From: CAVOXO01 sp963700425
GTDB taxonomy: Bacteria > Actinomycetota > Acidimicrobiia > Acidimicrobiales > Microtrichaceae
Length of the DNA stretch: 64,000 nucleotides
Reading direction: 5' to 3'
Assembly: GCA_963700425.1 (NCBI GenBank)
Contig: CAVOXO010000002.1
Span: 248,001 to 312,000 of the forward strand
This document shows positions 50,918 to 59,400 of the stretch, piece after piece (position 1 is the stretch's first letter; each line of letters opens with the position of its first letter). A program made the position numbers and the translations under genes. The notes under the pieces are model-generated. The model was given only the letters and a program-made list of their open reading frames with translations, was not told where the DNA came from and did not search any database.

Positions 50918-51729
50918 GTCCGGTCAGGCCACACCACGGTTCGCCTGTTCCCCACGAACGGTGCAAGGCGCTGATCGAGAGCCGTGGTCTTCGGGCGGCG
51001 TTCCGCCAACAGCGTACGGAGCACCCGGAAGCCATCGCGGAACGTGCGGAGGTTCGATTCTCCGTAGATACGCCGACCTTCATGGGAGGGCACCTCGACC
51101 ACCCGCAGGTTGCCACGGCTGGCTCGCGGACAGACGAGGGTCTCCACTTCGAACCCATCGCAGTCCGGCATCAGGACGTCGAGGTGACGGGCCCAGAACG
51201 CCATGTATCCGTAGCAGAGATCGGTCTGCTCGGATCGGTAGAGAAGGTTGAAGACCCAGTTGAGCGCAAGGTTGCCGGCGTTGCGCAGGATGGTCAGATC
51301 AGCGCTGCCGCCGCCCGGAAGGAAGCGGGAACCCTTCACGACGTCGGCGCCACCGGCCAGGGCATTCACCATCGGTGCGATCTCGCGCGGGCTCATCGAA
51401 CCGTCGGCATCGAGCATCACGATGATCTCGCCCGAGGCCGCGGTGAAGCCGGCTCTCAGCGCGTCCCCCTTGCCTCGTCCGACCTGCTCGACGACCACCG
51501 CGTCGGGGACGAACTCGCGGACGACCTCAATGGTGTCGTCGGTGGAATGTCCGTCGACGATCACGACTTCGCTGATGGTGGAAGGGATCTGGGCGAGAAC
51601 CGAGGGCAGGTTCCTGGCCTCGTTGCGGCACGGGATGACGAGGGACACATCGACCGACGTCTCCCTTCCGTGTATCTCGACCGGCCACGGACGCCCGCCG
51701 ACGACCTCCAGTCGGTCAACCAGCCTCAT
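50914..51729 (-). CDS. Family 2 glycosyltransferase (dolichol-phosphate-mannose synthase-like)
   Basis: 271 residues from ATG 51729. DVSLVIPCRNEARNLPSVLA, VVIVDGHSTDDTIEVV, VGRGKGDALRAGFTAASGEI, IVMLDADGSMSPREIAPM (DxD), VVKGSRFLPGGGSADLTILR and LTDLCYGYMAFWAR-like end (seen as QTDLCYGYMAFWARH). No transmembrane pair at the C-terminus. Such enzymes load a sugar onto a polyprenyl phosphate or transfer it to a glycan. An in-frame start at 51807 exists but adds an Arg-rich run without family match. Confidence 0.9.
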   Translation of the reverse strand: MRLVDRLEVVGGRPWPVEIHGRETSVDVSLVIPCRNEARNLPSVLAQIPSTISEVVIVDGHSTDDTIEVVREFVPDAVVVEQVGRGKGDALRAGFTAASGEIIVMLDADGSMSPREIAPMVNALAGGADVVKGSRFLPGGGSADLTILRNAGNLALNWVFNLLYRSEQTDLCYGYMAFWARHLDVLMPDCDGFEVETLVCPRASRGNLRVVEVPSHEGRRIYGESNLRTFRDGFRVLRTLLAERRPKTTALDQRLAPFVGNRRTVVWPDRT

Positions 51730-51975
51730 ACTGGTGTCCGTGGATCGCCTGTCCCGTCGCGGTGGCCACGCGCGTCCCACAGTCGCGTACCCGTCCGCCA
51801 TCGCCATCGATACTCCGCCTCCATGGAACGGCCCCAGCCGCTCACTTCGTCTTCAGGCCCCAGCCAGCAATCGGCCTCGCCGCATCGGGCGAACGGTACT
51901 CACCGCAGACCGGACCGTCAACGCCGCAGGCAGGAGCTCCGGCGGTCCCGGTCGGTCGTGCGAGACTGATTCATC

Positions 51976-54031
51976 ATGGCCGAGAAACCCTCAAACAGCT
52001 ACGACGAGTCGTCGATCCAGGTCCTCGAAGGGCTCGACGCCGTCCGCAAGCGCCCGGGCATGTACATCGGCGGAACCGGTTCCGAAGGACTGCACCACCT
52101 GGTGTGGGAACTGATCGACAACTCCGTCGACGAGGCCGCCGCCGGCCACGCCAACCTGATCGAGGTGACGCTCCACCGGGACCGGTCGGTCGAGGTGACC
52201 GACAACGGCCGTGGCATCCCCACCGGCAAGAAGGACGGCAAGCGGACCGCTCTCGAGTACGTCTTCACCGAGCTGCACGCCGGCGGGAAGTTCGGGTCCG
52301 GCGCCTACGCCACCAGCGGCGGGCTCCACGGCGTCGGCGCCTCGGTGGTCAACGCCCTCGCCACCAAGCTGGTGGTCGAGGTGGACCGCGACGGGAAGAC
52401 CCACCGACTCGGATTCAACGAGCGCACCCCGGGTCGGTTCGGGCCGAACGGCGGATTCAAGGCGACGTCGACCCTCGAGATGGTCAAGAAGATCCCGGCC
52501 AAGCGCACCGGAACCCGGGTGCGGTTCTGGCCCGATCTCGAGATCTTCGACCCCGACGCGCACGATCGAGTACCAGAAGGTCCGCGACCACGTCACCCAG
52601 GTCTGCTTCCTGGTGCCGGGTCTCAAGGTTCGCCTGATCGACAAGCGAGGCGCTGATGCGCCCGACCCCGAGGAGTTCGTCGCCAAGGGCGGCCTCAGCG
52701 ACTTCGTCGACTATCTCTCCATCGGCGAGCCGGTGACCCCGAGATCATCACCCTGTTCGGACGCGGGACCTTCAGCGAGAAGGTCCCGGTCGACGGGAAA
52801 GATGACCGAGGTCGAGCGCGAGTGCCAGGTCGACGTCGCGCTCCGATGGGTCAAGGGATACGACACCACGCTCGTGAGCTTCGTCAACACGATCCCCACC
52901 CGCGAGGGCGGCACCCACGTCGCCGGGCTCGAACGAGCGATGACCAAGGCGGTCAACGACTCGCTGATGGCCAACAACCGCAAGCTCGCGAAGCTGGCCA
53001 AGCAGGGCAAGGACCGAGCCGAGAAGGCCGACGTGCAGGAGGGCCTGGTCGCGGCCATCAAGGTCACGTTTCCCGAACCGCAGTTCCGACGGCCAGACCA
53101 AGGGCGAACTGGGCACGCCGGCGGTGCAGTCGATCGTCTACGAGGTCGTCAAGGACGGGCTCGTCAACTGGATCGAGGGCGGCGGGCGCGAAGTCCCACG
53201 TCAACGCGCGTCCGCGACAAGCTCACCCAGGCGATCATCAACCGGGTCAGCTCGAAGCAGGCCCTCGAGGCTCGACGCAAGGCGGCGAACCTGGGGTCGA
53301 CCGGCATGCCCGACAAACTCGCCGACTGCCGGACCCACGGACTCGACGCGGAGCTGCTGATCGTGGAGGGCGACTCCGCGGCGGGCCCGGCCAAGGCGGG
53401 CCGCAACGCCGAGTACATGGCCGTCCTGCCGCTCCGCGGCAAGGTCGTCAACGCCGGGAAGTCGACCCTCAAGCAGGTCATCGAGAACACCGAGGCCCAG
53501 GCACTCATCACGGCGATCGGCGCCGGTTCGGGCCGCGATTTCAACATCGACGATGCCCGGTACGGGCGAATCATCATCCTCTGCGACGCCGACGTCGACG
53601 GCAGTCACATCCGCTGCCTCCTGCTCACGCTGATGTACCACTACATGCGGCCGATGCTCGAGGCCGGACGGGTGTTCGCCGCGCAACCTCCGCTCTACAC
53701 GGTCAAGGTCGGCGACGAGAAGCACCACGCCTACAGCGACGAGCGAGAAGGAGGCGTTGACCGCTCGAGCTGCACCAAGGGCAACCGCAAGGCCGAGAAC
53801 CTCCAATGGGTCCGCTTCAAGGGCCTCGGCGAGATGGACGTGGAGGAACTGGCCGAGTCGTGCCTCGACTCCGAGACCAGGATCCTCCGCCGCATCACCA
53901 TGGACGACGCCATGGACGCCCACCACGCCGGCGAGCTGTTCGAAACCCTCATGGGTACCGATGTCGCGCGCCGACGCCAGTTCCTCCTGGAGAACTCCGA
54001 CCTGATCGACCTCGAGGCACTCGACGTGTGA
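51976..54031 (+). CDS. Type II topoisomerase subunit B (GyrB/ParE family), about seven frameshifts
   Basis: The joined frames give about 685 residues. ATPase domain: IQVLEGLDAVRKRPGMYIGG, LIDNSVDEAAAGHANLIEV, VEVTDNGRGIPTG, and the GHKL loop SGGLHGVGASVVNALA. Transducer: NTIPTREGGTHVAGLERA. TOPRIM: LLIVEGDSAAGPAKAGRN, LPLRGKVVNAGKSTLKQVI, and IILCDADVDGSHIRCLLLTL with the metal-binding acidic triad. C-terminus: QWVRFKGLGEMDVEELAES, through MDDAMDAHHAGELFETLMG. Breaks near 52558, 52740, 52795, 53095, 53190, 53745 and 53775 each restore conserved sequence. An intact A subunit lies upstream, so these breaks are likely assembly errors. It forms the ATPase half of the enzyme. Confidence 0.9.
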
Positions 54032-54056
54032 CTGCGGGGCGTGCGGGTCGCCGTCG

Positions 54057-54062
54057 TACCCT
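54057..54062 (+). promoter_or_regulatory. Leaderless -10 element (TACCCT)
   Basis: TACCCT followed by six bases and ATG 54069, within the 37-bp gap after the topoisomerase gene. This supports ATG 54069 as a start even though the next codons change frame. Confidence 0.45.
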
Positions 54063-54068
54063 CTGACG

Positions 54069-55013
54069 ATGGTGAACCTCTCAGCGCTCCCGACGGGTCT
54101 CGACCGCTGCGGTCGTGACGGTGATCATCGGTCTCGTGGCCGCGTGCGCGCCGCCGCCGCACCCCTTCGTCACCCGGACCCCGAAAGACCTCGACGTCAC
54201 GTGCGACCCGGAGGCGTCGGCACCCCCCGGATCGGTCGTGGCGGACGATCAGGCGAGCGTCACCTCGTCGCTCCGAGCGACTGGGAACCAGGCGAGCCCT
54301 ACCCGTTGATGGTGAGCCTTCACCCCTTCGTCGTCGCCGCCGATGGCTGGGAGATCTACAGCGGCCTGGCGGCGGCGGCGTCACAGCGTGGCTACTTCGT
54401 CCTGGTACCGCGTGGCAGCGATCCGGGTCCGCGGTGGGCCGTGCCGGGCGGCCTTCCGGGCGGGCCTGACGACATCGGATGGATCGACGACCTGATCGTC
54501 GAGACCGCTCGCCAGGTGTGCCTCGACGACCGGGTCGTCGCCGCGGGATTCTCCGCCGGCGCCGCCATGGCCATGGCTCTGAGCTGCGAGTTGCCGTGGC
54601 GCTTCGCGGCGGTCGTCGCAGTGAGCGGATCCAACCTCACCGAACGGTGCCCGCCCGCCCTCGGCGGTCCGGTCGACACCCTGATCATGCACGGCACTGC
54701 CGATCCCATCGCCCCGCTCGCCGGAAGCTATGTGATCTTCGCCCCCCCACTCGGACTGGCGGTGTCGACCGTTGTCGACGATGCCGCCGAACGGAACGAC
54801 TGCACCGGCTCGCCGGCGGGTACACCGATGTCCGCCACGGTCACGGCGTACCGCTTCACCTGCGCCGACGGACGGGTGGAGTTCTGGGAGCTCCTCGGCG
54901 GCGGGCACACCTGGCCCGGAGCGACGATCCCTCTGGACGCCGTCACCGGGCCGACCGACCGCTCGATCGACGCCAACGACGTCGTGCTGGACTTCGTCGA
55001 CGTCGAGGCCTGA
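54069..55013 (+). CDS. Secreted esterase lipoprotein, PHB-depolymerase/LpqC-like (two frameshifts)
   Basis: About 314 residues. The short first frame gives the start; one base later in phase there is a lipoprotein signal, VVTVIIGLVAACAPPPHPF, with a lipobox ending VAAC. Near 54260 the frame returns to PYPLMVSLHPFVVAADGWEI, SQRGYFVLVPRGSDPG, the nucleophile elbow VVAAGFSAGAAMAMALSCEL (GFSAG), TLIMHGTADPIAPLAGS with the Asp, and ELLGGGHTWPGA with the His. The catalytic triad is therefore complete. The fold is the alpha/beta-hydrolase of PHB depolymerase-like and feruloyl esterases. A Cys pair (DCTG, FTCADG) may form a disulphide. Confidence 0.82.
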   Translation: MVNLSALPTGLDRCGRDGDHRSRGRVRAAAAPLRHPDPERPRRHVRPGGVGTPRIGRGGRSGERHLVAPSDWEPGEPYPLMVSLHPFVVAADGWEIYSGLAAAASQRGYFVLVPRGSDPGPRWAVPGGLPGGPDDIGWIDDLIVETARQVCLDDRVVAAGFSAGAAMAMALSCELPWRFAAVVAVSGSNLTERCPPALGGPVDTLIMHGTADPIAPLAGSYVIFAPPLGLAVSTVVDDAAERNDCTGSPAGTPMSATVTAYRFTCADGRVEFWELLGGGHTWPGATIPLDAVTGPTDRSIDANDVVLDFVDVEA

Positions 55014-55085
55014 GCCACGCGAGCGAGGGGCGAGGCACGTGCCCCGCCCCTCGTCGCGGACCGGCCGAGCGATCCGTCCCCGCCG

Positions 55086-55123
55086 AAAAAGCGACGAGGG
55101 CCCCGGGGGGTAGGGCCCTCGTC
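55086..55123 (-). terminator. Strong rho-independent terminator for the phasin-like gene
   Basis: Perfect 11-bp stem GACGAGGGCCC / GGGCCCTCGTC (55093-55103 and 55113-55123) with a 9-base loop. On the minus strand a run of five T follows within three bases of the stem (AAAAA at 55086-55090 on the plus strand). It may also stop the convergent esterase transcript, though no T-run is present on that side. Confidence 0.8.
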
Positions 55124-55245
55124 AGCCGCTCGGAGCCCAAGGGGGTAGGGCGCCCGGCGGCAGCATCCGGCGGCGAGGGGGGTCGCCGCTCGGTGCGTTC
55201 TTGGCCACCGACGGGCGTACCCGGCGGTGACGTCTCAGCTCCGGC

Positions 55246-55576
55246 TCAGGCGGAGGCCTTGGCGGCCGTCTTGCGGGCCGGCGACCGGCGGTCGAGAACC
55301 TGGTCGGTCAGCGGAGCTGCGGCCTTGGCCACCGAGAGGGCGATCGCCTTCTGGGTGTCGAGCATCGACTTGGTGAACTTGTACTGGTTGTCGATGATCT
55401 CCTTCGGCGTGGGGATCTGTCCGGCGAACGGCACGGCGGGGATGTGGTCGACCCGACCGGTGACGAAGTCGACGACGGTGGTCACACCATTGGTGACGGG
55501 ATCCTTGGCTTTGGCGACGTAGTCCACGATGGTGGCTCTGCACGTCGGAGATGCGTTCGATGACGGGGGTAGACAT
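55246..55576 (-). CDS. Phasin-like small protein (one frameshift)
   Basis: About 110 residues joined: MSTPVIERISDVQ, then after a break near 55540 VDYVAKAKDPVTNGVTTVVD, FVTGRVDHIPAVPFAGQIPT, EIIDNQYKFTKSMLDTQKAI, and a Lys/Ala-rich tail ARKTAAKASA. The long amphipathic helix with FTKSMLDTQKAIALSVAKA and the basic tail resemble phasin-like granule-coat proteins; I do not claim a firm family. ATG 55576 has GGAAGGAA upstream. It has a strong promoter with an operator between -35 and -10 and ends at a strong terminator, so it is a single, well-expressed, regulated gene. Confidence 0.6.
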
Positions 55577-55633
55577 TTCGATTCCTTCCAGGGGAGCCAC
55601 GACCGTGCGCCACGGCTCTTCGGTGATGTGCTA

Positions 55634-55663
55634 ACTGTAGCAAGCAGTTGCTAACCATGTCAA
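55634..55663 (-). promoter_or_regulatory. Promoter of the phasin-like gene with built-in operator
   Basis: Minus strand: TTGACA (55663-55658), 18 bases, TACAGT (55639-55634). The inverted repeat TAGCAAGCAGTTGCTA (55638-55653, perfect 6-base arms) fills most of the spacer, so a bound repressor would block RNA polymerase. Confidence 0.7.
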
Positions 55664-55669
55664 CGAAAT

Positions 55670-55685
55670 GCTTGCTCCAGCAAGC
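55670..55685. promoter_or_regulatory. Second inverted repeat upstream of the phasin promoter
   Basis: GCTTGCTCCAGCAAGC: perfect 7-base arms around CC, about 30 bases centre to centre from the repeat in the spacer. It shares the GCAAGC half-site, suggesting two dimers of the same regulator bound on one face of the DNA. Confidence 0.6.
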
Positions 55686-55715
55686 GGTGACGTTCGTCAC
55701 GCAGATGTACAGGAC

Positions 55716-55748
55716 GGCTAATCCCGACTAGTTTGGTCGGAATTAGCC
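55716..55748. promoter_or_regulatory. 13-bp inverted repeat in the peroxiredoxin promoter region
   Basis: GGCTAATCCCGAC, 7-base spacer TAGTTTG, GTCGGAATTAGCC: arms match at 12 of 13 positions. It lies 26 bases before ATG 55775, between the phasin promoter and the peroxiredoxin gene. It could be a redox-regulator operator or an mRNA hairpin near the 5' end; its long dyad form favours an operator. Confidence 0.6.
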
Positions 55749-55774
55749 GCCAGCAACTGGAAGAGAGACATGAC

Positions 55775-56407
55775 ATGGCCCTTCGACTGGGAGACACCGC
55801 TCCTGACTTCACCGCCGAGACGACCGATGGCACCATCGACTTCCACGAGTGGAAGTCCGGCAAGTGGGCCGTCCTCTTCAGCCACCCGAAGGACTTCACT
55901 CCGGTGTGCACGACCGAGCTCGGCACGGTGGCGAAGCTGAAGGGCGAGTTCGACAAGCGCAATGTGGCGGTCATCGGGCTGTCGGTCGACCCTGTCGAGA
56001 GTCACCTCGAGTGGGAGAAGGACATTGCTGACACACAGGGCGAACCGGTCAACTTCCCCATGATCGCGGATCCCGACCGCAAGGTCTCGGAGATCTACGA
56101 CATGATCCACCCGAACGCCGACGCCACCTTGACCGTGCGATCGGTCTTCGTGATCGGCCCCGACGACAAGATCAAGCTCACCCTCACCTACCCGGCGTCG
56201 ACGGGTCGCAACTTCGACGAGCTCCTTCGGGTCATCGACTCGCTCCAACTGACGTCACAGCATTCGGTCGCCACTCCGGCGAACTGGACCGATGGTCAGG
56301 ACGTGATCATCGGGTCGACCGTCTCCGACGAGGAGGCGAAGCTCAAGTTCCCCGACGGGTGGCGCGCCGATCGCCCCTATCTCAGGTGGGTTCCCCAACC
56401 CAGCTGA
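55775..56407 (+). CDS. Peroxiredoxin, 1-Cys Prx6 type
   Basis: 210 residues, the length of Prx6. MALRLGDTAPDFTAETTDG, peroxidatic motif FSHPKDFTPVCTTELG (Thr-x2-Cys), then VAVIGLSVDPVESHLEWEKD, RSVFVIGPDDKIKLTLTYPA, and the Prx6 C-terminal domain with NWTDGQDVIIGSTVSDEEA. It reduces H2O2 and alkyl peroxides with a thiol donor in the cytoplasm. No resolving Cys is evident. ATG 55775 gives the standard start; GGAAGAG lies upstream. A dyad in its promoter region suggests redox control, and a hairpin terminator follows the gene. Confidence 0.95.
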   Translation: MALRLGDTAPDFTAETTDGTIDFHEWKSGKWAVLFSHPKDFTPVCTTELGTVAKLKGEFDKRNVAVIGLSVDPVESHLEWEKDIADTQGEPVNFPMIADPDRKVSEIYDMIHPNADATLTVRSVFVIGPDDKIKLTLTYPASTGRNFDELLRVIDSLQLTSQHSVATPANWTDGQDVIIGSTVSDEEAKLKFPDGWRADRPYLRWVPQPS

Positions 56408-56448
56408 GATGTCGTCGGGCGTCGACACGACGCCGCACCGTCTCCCTC

Positions 56449-56482
56449 GGCGAAGCCCGCTCGTCAGTGAGCGGGCTTCGCC
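56449..56482. terminator. Bidirectional terminator with a stop codon in the loop
   Basis: Perfect 14-bp stem GGCGAAGCCCGCTC / GAGCGGGCTTCGCC with loop GTCAGT. It separates the convergent peroxiredoxin and cyclase genes. The cyclase stop TGA (56466-56464, minus strand) lies in the loop and its last codons in the stem. No long T-run is present, but the stem is very stable. Confidence 0.7.
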
Positions 56483-59400
56483 GCGAGAGCGGCGTCGATC
56501 ACTCTCGCCCAACCCGCCACGTCTCCGCCCGCCCGGTTCCAGCGATCGGCGACGAGCGCCCAGTCGCCCCGCGGCGCATCGCTGGAGATCGCGGCCTCCA
56601 CGGTGTCGACCAACAGCGCTGCGAACACGTCCTCGGTCGAATCGACCAGGACCCGCGCCTGGTCGATACGCCGGGCAGGACGATCACCCACGAGCGCGGC
56701 CGCCACCAGGGCGTAGAGGCGGTCGAGATAGGTGGGTCGCGACGACTCCACTTGCGCCAGTGCGGCCGAGACCGCCCCGGCGTCGCCCGCGGCTGCGGCC
56801 ACGAGCGCGCGTACGGCGACGAAGCTGGGTCGCTCCGCCCCGTCGTCGCCGCCACCATCCACCTCCAGCCGCGCCACCCGTCGATCGAGCCGCTCCGCCG
56901 CGGCGCCGACGTCACCGCGCTGGAGGTGGGCGAGGGCGACCACGGCCGTGGTCTCGGCGCCGCCCAGGTCGTCGACGACCTGGGAGTCCCACCGCAGCAG
57001 CTCCCCTGCGTCGATGTCATCGGCCCGCCCCAACTGGGTGAGCACGCTCCACAGCAGCGTCGTGCTCATCTCGAAGGGGCCGGCGTCGCCGCCGCGCAGC
57101 CTCGATGCCTCCGAGATGAGTTCGCTACCGGCGTCGACGTCTCCCGACATGGCGAGGGCCCGGCCGGCCGTGGCCAGTGCCTGTTCGAGCCCGACCGGCT
57201 CGTCGAGCGTGCGCAGCACCTCGATCGCACGTTGAGCGAGCGATGACGCCAGGCGGGTGCGCCCCTCCCACAGATCCACGTTGGCGAGCACGATGAGGAC
57301 CATGCCATGGCCCCACTGATCGCCCAGGCGCTCGGCTTCGACGAGGACGTGTTCACCGAGGGCGCGGGCCTCGTCGAAGCGACCCTGGTGGAATCGGACG
57401 AACGCCATCAGACCCAACGCCCAGCTTCGTCCGGCGACATCGCTCAACTCCACGAACGCCGCTTCGGATTCGAGGAGGCGGGCCTCGGCGCGCTCGATCT
57501 GGCCGAGGGCGAAGGCGATCCATGCCAGGTTCTGGAGCGCCCACGCCTCGCCCCGGCGGTCGCCGATGTCGCGGTAGACGCCCAATGATTCGACGACGGC
57601 GGACTCGGCCTCGGCCAACCGTCCGGCGAACAGGTCACCCATCGCCGTGTGTCGCAGCGACTCCGCCAGCGCATGGTTGTCACCGGCTGCCTCGGCACGC
57701 TGACGGGCCTGGTCGAGCAGGGCACGACCCTCATCGAGACGCCCGTCGCGGTTGGCGATCTCGCCGAGTCGCACGAGCGCGGGAATCTCGATCTCGTCCT
57801 CGCCCTCGGCGGCGGCCAGGGTCCATTCGGCGTCGGACCGTGCGCCGGCCAGGTCCCACCTCTCCGAAAGGACGTGTGACCGGCCGAGCCGGAGCCCGAG
57901 GAGCTCTCGTCGCTTCTCGGGGGAGTCGTCCTGCCTCTCGACCAGTTCGATTGCGGCGTCGTACATCCGCGACGCGTGGACCCACGCGCTCGCCGCCTCC
58001 GAACGCCGAGCCGACTCACGAAGCCAGCCGAGAGCCTCCGATCCGAGATCGCCGTCACCGTCCGGCGCGCCGATGTCGGCGGCCAATCGCGCCGCCTCGG
58101 TGAAGTGGCGGGCTGCGACGTCGACAAGGCGGTCGTCGACGAACCGGCCCGGCTTGATCGACGCCATGTAGCGGGCGATGCCGGCGTGGCGCGCCAGCCG
58201 CTCCGACTTGGTGATCCGGTTGTAGGCAACCTCGCGCACCAGATCGGAGCGGAACGCCCAGTCGTGCCCGGTGAGGGTGAGGATGTCGAGGTCGGCCAGA
58301 GCCCTGACATCCTCGGTCACGTCGGGAACGCCACGGGTGGCGCGGGAGAGCTCGTCGAGCGCGTACAGCGGGCCCGATGGCCCCCAGACCGCCGCGTCCT
58401 CCATCACGTGCTGCTGGTCGATCGACATCAGATCGATCCGCGCCGCTATCAGGCCCCGAAGCGTGTCGGGGAGCTCGACGCCCGAACCGGGCGTGAGGTC
58501 GGAGCCGGCGTCGTACAACGTGGCCAACTCCTCGAGGAAGAACGGATTGCCGCCGGCCCGTTCGACCAGCACCTGTCGGGTGGCGGCCGTGATCGGCCGG
58601 CTGATGAGCGAGTCCAGCAGATGTGCCGACGCCTCGTCGCCCAGCGGGTCGAGGTGCAGCAGCACCGCGGTGCCGCGAACCGCGGGCGGGCTCCACCGGT
58701 CGAGCAGCGAGGGACGAGCCGTCGCCACGATGATGAAGGAGCGCCGCGACACCCGGGCCAGCAGGGCATCGATGAAGTCGAAGACGGCATCCGACGCCCA
58801 GTGGAGATCGGCCAGACGAATCACGACGGGTCGATGGGCGTCGCGCCGTTCGATGATCTCCAGCAGCGACGCGACGGCCTGTGCGCTGGCCTTGTCGGGA
58901 TCGAGGTCTCGGACCGGGGAGTCGAATCCCATCACATGGAGGAGACCGTTCGTGACCGCGGCGGGATCGTGAGCCGCGCCGTCACCACGAGCGACCTGTT
59001 CGCTGGTCTTGGCCCGGGCGACGTCGAGGGAGTCGTCCTCGCTGATTCCGATCAGTTCCCTGAGGGCGTCGGCGATGGGCCACCACGGATTGGACTCGCC
59101 ATAGGGCACACATCGACCCGACAGCTCCAGGACCCCGGGGTCGAGATCACCGACGAGGGGAACGACCTCATTGGCCAACCGGGTCTTGCCCACTCCGGCT
59201 TCGCCGAGGATCAACATCACCGTCGGCCGGGTGTTGCTGACCGCCAGGCGGAGCGCTTCGCGTGCGAGTGCCAGTTCGGACTCCCGGCCGACGATCGCCG
59301 TGAGACGCCGACGGCGGAACCCGGGGGCCTCGGTGGCCTTGATCGCTGCGAACACGTCGATGGCCTGCTCGCGGCCCCTCACGATCACCGAACCCCGCGG

